Source of the DNA: Peptococcaceae bacterium
GTDB lineage: Bacteria > Bacillota > Desulfitobacteriia > Desulfitobacteriales > Syntrophobotulaceae
Reading direction: 5' to 3'
Length of the DNA: 37,370 nt
Assembly: GCA_012517475.1 (NCBI GenBank)
Contig: JAAYUV010000087.1
Coordinates: 1 to 37,370, forward strand
The position numbers and the translations under genes are program-made. Under the pieces are notes generated by a model. That model made no database searches, was not told the DNA's origin, and was given only the letters and a program-made list of their open reading frames with translations. Positions 34,151 to 37,370 of the stretch are shown here, in pieces; the first letter of the stretch is position 1, and each line of letters starts with the position of its first letter.

Positions 34151-34609
34151 ATGAGTGAATCTGTTCTTAATAAGGTCAGGCAATTGGCTGAGCCACAGGT
34201 AAATGAGCTCGGTCTTGAACTGGTGGATGTAGAATATGTCAAAGAAGGCGCCCACTGGTATTTGAGGATTTATATAGATAAGGAAGGCGGGGTGGATATT
34301 GACGACTGCGCCGCTGTCAGCCACAGGATGAGTGATATTCTTGATAAAGAGAATCCCATCCCTCAGGCCTATATGTTGGAAGTGTCCTCTCCGGGGATCG
34401 AGAGACCGCTCCGGAAAAGAGAGGATTATGAAAAATATAAGGGAGAGCTTGTAAGTATATATTCCATTGAGCCCTATCAGGGATTTTCCTGTTTTACCGG
34501 AAATTTGATCGGACTGATCGATGAAAGTGTAGTCCTGGAATATGAAGGACAAGAAATTGCGATTCCTTTTGACCTGATAGAAAGAGCACATTTGGCCTTT
34601 GAGTTTTAA
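34151..34609 (+). CDS. rimP: Ribosome maturation factor RimP
   Basis: RimP helps assemble the 30S subunit. The 152-residue protein has the N-terminal ferredoxin-like domain (LELVDVEYVKEGAHWYLRIY, DKEGGVDIDDCAAVSH), the family motif MLEVSSPGIERPLRK and a C-terminal SH3-like barrel (LIGLIDESVVLEYEGQEIAIPF). The frame is open upstream to 34034 through the leader hairpins, but ATG 34151, seven bases after AAAAGGGG, fits the family. It is the first gene of the rimP-nusA-ylxR-ylxQ-infB operon. Confidence 0.95.
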   Translation: MSESVLNKVRQLAEPQVNELGLELVDVEYVKEGAHWYLRIYIDKEGGVDIDDCAAVSHRMSDILDKENPIPQAYMLEVSSPGIERPLRKREDYEKYKGELVSIYSIEPYQGFSCFTGNLIGLIDESVVLEYEGQEIAIPFDLIERAHLAFEF

Positions 34610-34636
34610 TATGTTGTTAAGGAGGAATTCAGACAG

Positions 34637-36109
34637 ATGAACATGGAGTTCATTGAAGCAATTCACGAATTAGAAAAAGAAAAAGGTATTTCTGCGGAGA
34701 TACTATTTGAAGCGATAGAAGCCGCTCTTATTTCGGCCTATAAAAAGAATTTTTCTTCTTTACAGAATGTAAGAATTCACATAGACCGCCTTACCGGTGA
34801 AATAAAAGTTTACGCCCGGAAGAATGTTGCTGAGACCGTGGAGGATTCGCGCGTTCAAATTTCTCTGGAAGAAGCAAAAAAAATCAATCCAAATTATACG
34901 TTGGACGATGTAGTTGAATTTGAAGTCACACCAAGGGAATTTGGACGAATTGCAGCACAAACAGCCAAACAGGTGGTTGTGCAGCGAATCCGTGAAGCGG
35001 AACGCGGTTTAATTTACGATGAGTATATCAACCGTGAAGGGGATATTGTCACCGGTATCGTTCAACGATATGAACAAAGAAACGTCATTGTCGATTTGGG
35101 AAAAGTGGAAGCGGTGCTTCCGGCTACTGAACAAATTCCCGGCGAAAGCTATCAGCCTTTTGAAAGAATTAAAACCTATGTTGTGGAAGTAAAAAAGACA
35201 ACAAAAGGACCGCAGATTCTTCTTTCCCGGACTCATCCCGGACTTATTAAAAGACTATTTGAACTGGAAGTACCCGAAATCCACGATGGGATTGTCGAGA
35301 TAAAGGCCGTGGCCAGAGAAGCCGGTGCCAGATCCAAAATTGCAGTGTATTCGAGGGATCATAATGTCGATCCTGTTGGCGCTTGTGTAGGCCCGAAGGG
35401 GAGCAGGGTTCAAACCATTGTCAATGAGCTCAAAGGGGAAAAAATGGATATTATCAACTGGTCTTCTGATCCCGTTGAGTTTGTTTCCAATGCATTATCC
35501 CCTGCTAAAGTATTAGGTGTTTACCCACGGTATGACGAAAAAGTAACATTGGTTGTTGTGCCTGACTATCAGTTGTCCCTGGCAATCGGGAAAGAAGGGC
35601 AGAATGCCAGACTCGCGGCAAAACTAACCGGGTGGAAGATAGATATTAAAAATGAAACCCAAGCGATTGCCAATAACCTCATACCGCCTGAACCGGTTCA
35701 TCAGGACGAGGAGTATGATGAGTATTACGACTCGGAATATAATGAGTACGAAGATGGCGAGTACACGGACTATGAGGACGAAACATACGAAGAATATGAT
35801 GAAGGTGAATATGAAGACTATGAAGAAGGGTATGACGAATATTCGGAAGACGATTATGACGAATACCAGGAATACGATGAATATAATGAAGACGAGTATG
35901 ACGAATATGATGGCGAATATGAAGACTATTCTGATGATGATGAAAACGCTGACTTCACATCCTCCGAAGGCAATGAATATATAGATTACGACGAATCTGA
36001 TTCTTCTTCACAAGGAGGAGATTATGCTCCCCATGCCGAAGAGGTATATGAAGAGCTGGTAGAGGATGAAAAACCGTCTAAAAAAAGGTCTTCCAGAAAA
36101 AGCAAATAA
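34637..36109 (+). CDS. nusA: Transcription factor NusA with a Tyr/Asp/Glu-rich C-terminal tail
   Basis: NusA binds RNA polymerase and affects pausing, termination and antitermination. Residues 1-130 form the polymerase-binding domain (EALEKEKGISAEIL-like start, ALISAYKKNF), then S1 (about 133-200, REGDIVTGIVQRYEQRNVIV), KH1 (VGACVGPKGSRVQTIVNEL) and KH2 (SLAIGKEGQNARLAAKLTG). This core of about 350 residues equals a whole Bacillus-type NusA. From about residue 357 a tail of ~130 residues follows: first ~85 residues almost entirely of Asp, Glu and Tyr with about 21 tyrosines, then a mixed stretch, and a basic end (KPSKKRSSRKSK). The tail is in frame with no stop. AAGGAGG lies 11 bases before the ATG. 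Confidence 0.96.
   Translation: MNMEFIEAIHELEKEKGISAEILFEAIEAALISAYKKNFSSLQNVRIHIDRLTGEIKVYARKNVAETVEDSRVQISLEEAKKINPNYTLDDVVEFEVTPREFGRIAAQTAKQVVVQRIREAERGLIYDEYINREGDIVTGIVQRYEQRNVIVDLGKVEAVLPATEQIPGESYQPFERIKTYVVEVKKTTKGPQILLSRTHPGLIKRLFELEVPEIHDGIVEIKAVAREAGARSKIAVYSRDHNVDPVGACVGPKGSRVQTIVNELKGEKMDIINWSSDPVEFVSNALSPAKVLGVYPRYDEKVTLVVVPDYQLSLAIGKEGQNARLAAKLTGWKIDIKNETQAIANNLIPPEPVHQDEEYDEYYDSEYNEYEDGEYTDYEDETYEEYDEGEYEDYEEGYDEYSEDDYDEYQEYDEYNEDEYDEYDGEYEDYSDDDENADFTSSEGNEYIDYDESDSSSQGGDYAPHAEEVYEELVEDEKPSKKRSSRKSK
35705..35945 (+). repeat. Low-complexity coding repeat in the nusA tail (D/E-Y rich)
   Basis: GAN and TAY codons alternate through most of this stretch, giving irregular EYDEY, EDY and DEGEY units. 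It is degenerate at DNA level (GAT/GAC/GAA/GAG and TAT/TAC mixed), which suggests selection on the amino acid pattern and not just recent slippage. Confidence 0.75.
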
Positions 36110-36140
36110 TTGAAAGTCTTGAAAAGTAAAAGGTGAGAAA

Positions 36141-36407
36141 ATGAAGAACCGTAAGATCCCGCTTCGAATGTGTCTGGGGTGCCAGGAAATGAAACCCAAA
36201 AAAGAATTACTTAGAATTGTCAAAACACCTGAGGGAGTTTTGGAATATGATCCGACTTCCAAAAAAAACGGGCGGGGTGCTTATTTGTGTTCCAATTTGG
36301 AATGTTTTTCAAAAGCTTTAAAATACCATAAGTTCGAGAAAACATTTGGAATAAAGCCATCTCCTGAGATGGTGAGTGAACTGGAAAGGCAGCTGAATTC
36401 TTCTTGA
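36141..36407 (+). CDS. ylxR: YlxR family RNA-binding protein (RNase P modulator RnpM)
   Basis: This 88-residue protein has the YlxR signature: RMCLGCQEMKPKKELLRIV near the N-terminus, then GRGAYLCSNLECFSKA with further cysteines and basic residues. YlxR (renamed RnpM in Bacillus) binds the RNA of RNase P and modulates its activity. AAAGGTGAG lies just before the ATG. Its stop overlaps the start of the next gene by four bases (TTGA). Confidence 0.95.
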   Translation: MKNRKIPLRMCLGCQEMKPKKELLRIVKTPEGVLEYDPTSKKNGRGAYLCSNLECFSKALKYHKFEKTFGIKPSPEMVSELERQLNSS

Positions 36408-36700
36408 CTCCAAGAGTAAAATCATTATTAGGTATTGCCAGACGGGCAGGCAAAATATGCTCTGGTGAATCGCAGGTTGAAGCTTTTCTAAAGAAGGAAA
36501 AGGGCTATTTATTACTAATCGCTGAAGATTCGCCCGGGGCAGTCTCAAAATATAAACAATGGGCAAGTGATGTCAATATCCCTGTGTTAGTGGAAGGAAC
36601 CAAAGAAGAATTAGGTTTGGCAATTGGATTATCACCAAGGGCAATAGTACTTGTCATGGACAGGGGTTTTGCAGATGCGATGATAAAGGAAAGTAATTAA
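36404..36700 (+). CDS. ylxQ: L7Ae-family ribosomal-like protein YlxQ
   Basis: This 98-residue K-turn-binding protein belongs to the L7Ae/L30e fold, as shown by VKSLLGIARRAGKICSGESQV, LLLIAEDSPGAVSK and the C-terminal half (LSPRAIVLVMDRGFAD). Its role is not well defined; the Bacillus homologue (rplGA/YlxQ) binds K-turn RNA. It starts at TTG 36404 in a TTGA overlap with ylxR, so translation is coupled. No ribosome site of its own is evident. Confidence 0.92.
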   Translation: MTPRVKSLLGIARRAGKICSGESQVEAFLKKEKGYLLLIAEDSPGAVSKYKQWASDVNIPVLVEGTKEELGLAIGLSPRAIVLVMDRGFADAMIKESN

Positions 36701-36748
36701 AGGAGTTGAATGGTTATATTTTTATTCTCGTTGTTTGGGGGTGACACT

Positions 36749-37370
36749 GTGACCACGATTCGGGTTCATGAACTGGCTAAGGAGTTAAACGTATCCAGTA
36801 AGGATCTCATTGAACAGTTGAATAAAATGGGTGTGGGTGTAAAAAATCACCTAAGCGCAGTTGCAGTTGAAGATGCCAGGAAAGTAAAACAGACACTGGT
36901 CAAAACCGGTGTCCCACAAAATAAAGCACAAGATGAAGAAAGAACTACAGGAATTGAAAGCATGCCGGCCGAACAAAGATCTTCTAAGATGACGGAAGCA
37001 GAAACCGAGGGAGGAACCCGGAGAAGGTCATCAGAGGAAAATCGGAGACCCCCAGAAAACCGGAGAACCCCGGAGGAAGGGCGGAGACCTTCTCCGGAAG
37101 CCGGGAAATCGCCTGAGGGGAAACCCCATCCGCAAAGGCCGCCCGGTGAAGCAAGGGGCCCGCAGGGGCAAAGACCTTCCGGAGAGATGAGGGGTCCGCA
37201 GGGGCAAAGACCTTCCGGAGAGATGAGAGGTCCGCAGGGGCAAAGACCTTCCGGAGAGATGAGAGGTCCGCAGGGGCAAAGACCTTCCGGAGAGATGAGG
37301 GGTCCGCAGGGGCAAAGACCTTCCGGAGAGATGAGGGGTCCGCAGGGGCAAAGACCTTCCGGAGAGATGA
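36749..37370 (+). CDS. infB: Translation initiation factor IF-2, N-terminal part (runs off the window)
   Basis: The frame from GTG 36749 is open to the window end (207 codons). It starts TTIRVHELAKELNVSSKDLI followed by EQLNKMGVGVKNHLSAV, the IF-2 N-terminal domain. From about residue 65 it becomes a disordered linker rich in Arg, Pro, Glu and Gly, and from about residue 137 a perfect 12-residue tandem repeat, GPQGQRPSGEMR. The GTP-binding and tRNA-binding domains lie beyond the window. GGGGGTG about five bases upstream supports the start. It is the last visible gene of the rimP operon. Confidence 0.94.
   Translation, partial: MTTIRVHELAKELNVSSKDLIEQLNKMGVGVKNHLSAVAVEDARKVKQTLVKTGVPQNKAQDEERTTGIESMPAEQRSSKMTEAETEGGTRRRSSEENRRPPENRRTPEEGRRPSPEAGKSPEGKPHPQRPPGEARGPQGQRPSGEMRGPQGQRPSGEMRGPQGQRPSGEMRGPQGQRPSGEMRGPQGQRPSGEMRGPQGQRPSGEM
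37157..37370 (+). repeat. 36-bp coding tandem repeat in infB (six units visible)
   Basis: Units start at 37157, 37193, 37229, 37265, 37301 and 37337; the last is cut two bases short by the window end. They are nearly identical: unit 1 differs by one base (GGC for GGT), and units 2 and 3 end AGA instead of AGG. Each encodes GPQGQRPSGEMR. Near identity at silent positions points to recent expansion or homogenisation. Confidence 0.97.

Noticed and set aside
37031-37351. Minus-strand open frame encoding a repetitive Leu-Arg-Thr/Ser-Pro protein
   Set aside because: It is the reverse of the infB 36-bp repeats; repeats keep any frame open, and the plus strand encodes a clear IF-2.
37157-37370. CRISPR-like regular direct repeats
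   Set aside because: Units are contiguous with no spacers and encode protein in frame; no cas genes are near.

Overview
This window is a chromosomal segment of a low-to-mid G+C Firmicute, most likely a clostridial Peptococcaceae/Desulfitobacteriaceae-type bacterium. The reasons are Gram-positive-type polC, codY next to hslVU, a serine T-box leader, an MEP isoprenoid pathway (dxr, ispG), frequent GTG/TTG starts with strong AGGAGG sites, and the topA-trmFO-xerC-hslV-hslU-codY gene order also known from Bacillus. There are no rRNA or tRNA genes, CRISPR arrays or insertion sequences. Most of the window is core housekeeping sequence; the accessory part is the first ~6 kb.

Layout. (1) 1-3.5 kb: the 5' end of a lactate/glycolate-type permease on the minus strand, a 620-bp AT-rich control region with repeated 13-mers, a CitA/DcuS-type sensor kinase and response regulator, and a NUDIX hydrolase. 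(2) 3.5-6 kb: a decayed patch. An HD-GYP gene and a CHASE2-adenylate cyclase gene lie head to head, both missing their 5' parts at one breakpoint (about 4051/4052); the cyclase also carries two T-run frameshifts, and the following DUF3307 gene may have a damaged start. (3) 6-9.7 kb: an NlpC/P60 protein, a serine T-box, a serA-like gene with altered catalytic residues, and an endonuclease IV-like TIM-barrel protein. (4) 9.7-18.9 kb: dprA, topA-trmFO-xerC, then hslV-hslU-codY with CodY-like sites, and a small membrane protein. (5) 18.9-30.2 kb: rpsB-tsf, pyrH-frr, a small ORF, uppS-cdsA-permease, dxr-rseP-ispG and proS, covering translation, envelope lipid and isoprenoid synthesis. (6) 30.3-37.4 kb: polC, then rimP-nusA-ylxR-ylxQ-infB with its own promoter and a three-hairpin leader. 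The window ends inside a coding minisatellite in infB.

The observations that most deserve follow-up are: a PolC that lacks the DEDD proofreading exonuclease normally inserted in its PHP domain, while the PHP metal-ligand residues look complete; a NusA with a roughly 90-residue Tyr/Asp/Glu-rich tail; a T-box-controlled SerA homologue whose catalytic His and Glu are replaced by Arg and Asp; and the 12-residue tandem repeat in IF-2. I see no unambiguous new multi-gene system. The unusual features are modifications of core genes. All assignments rest on reading motifs and gene order; no database search was run.
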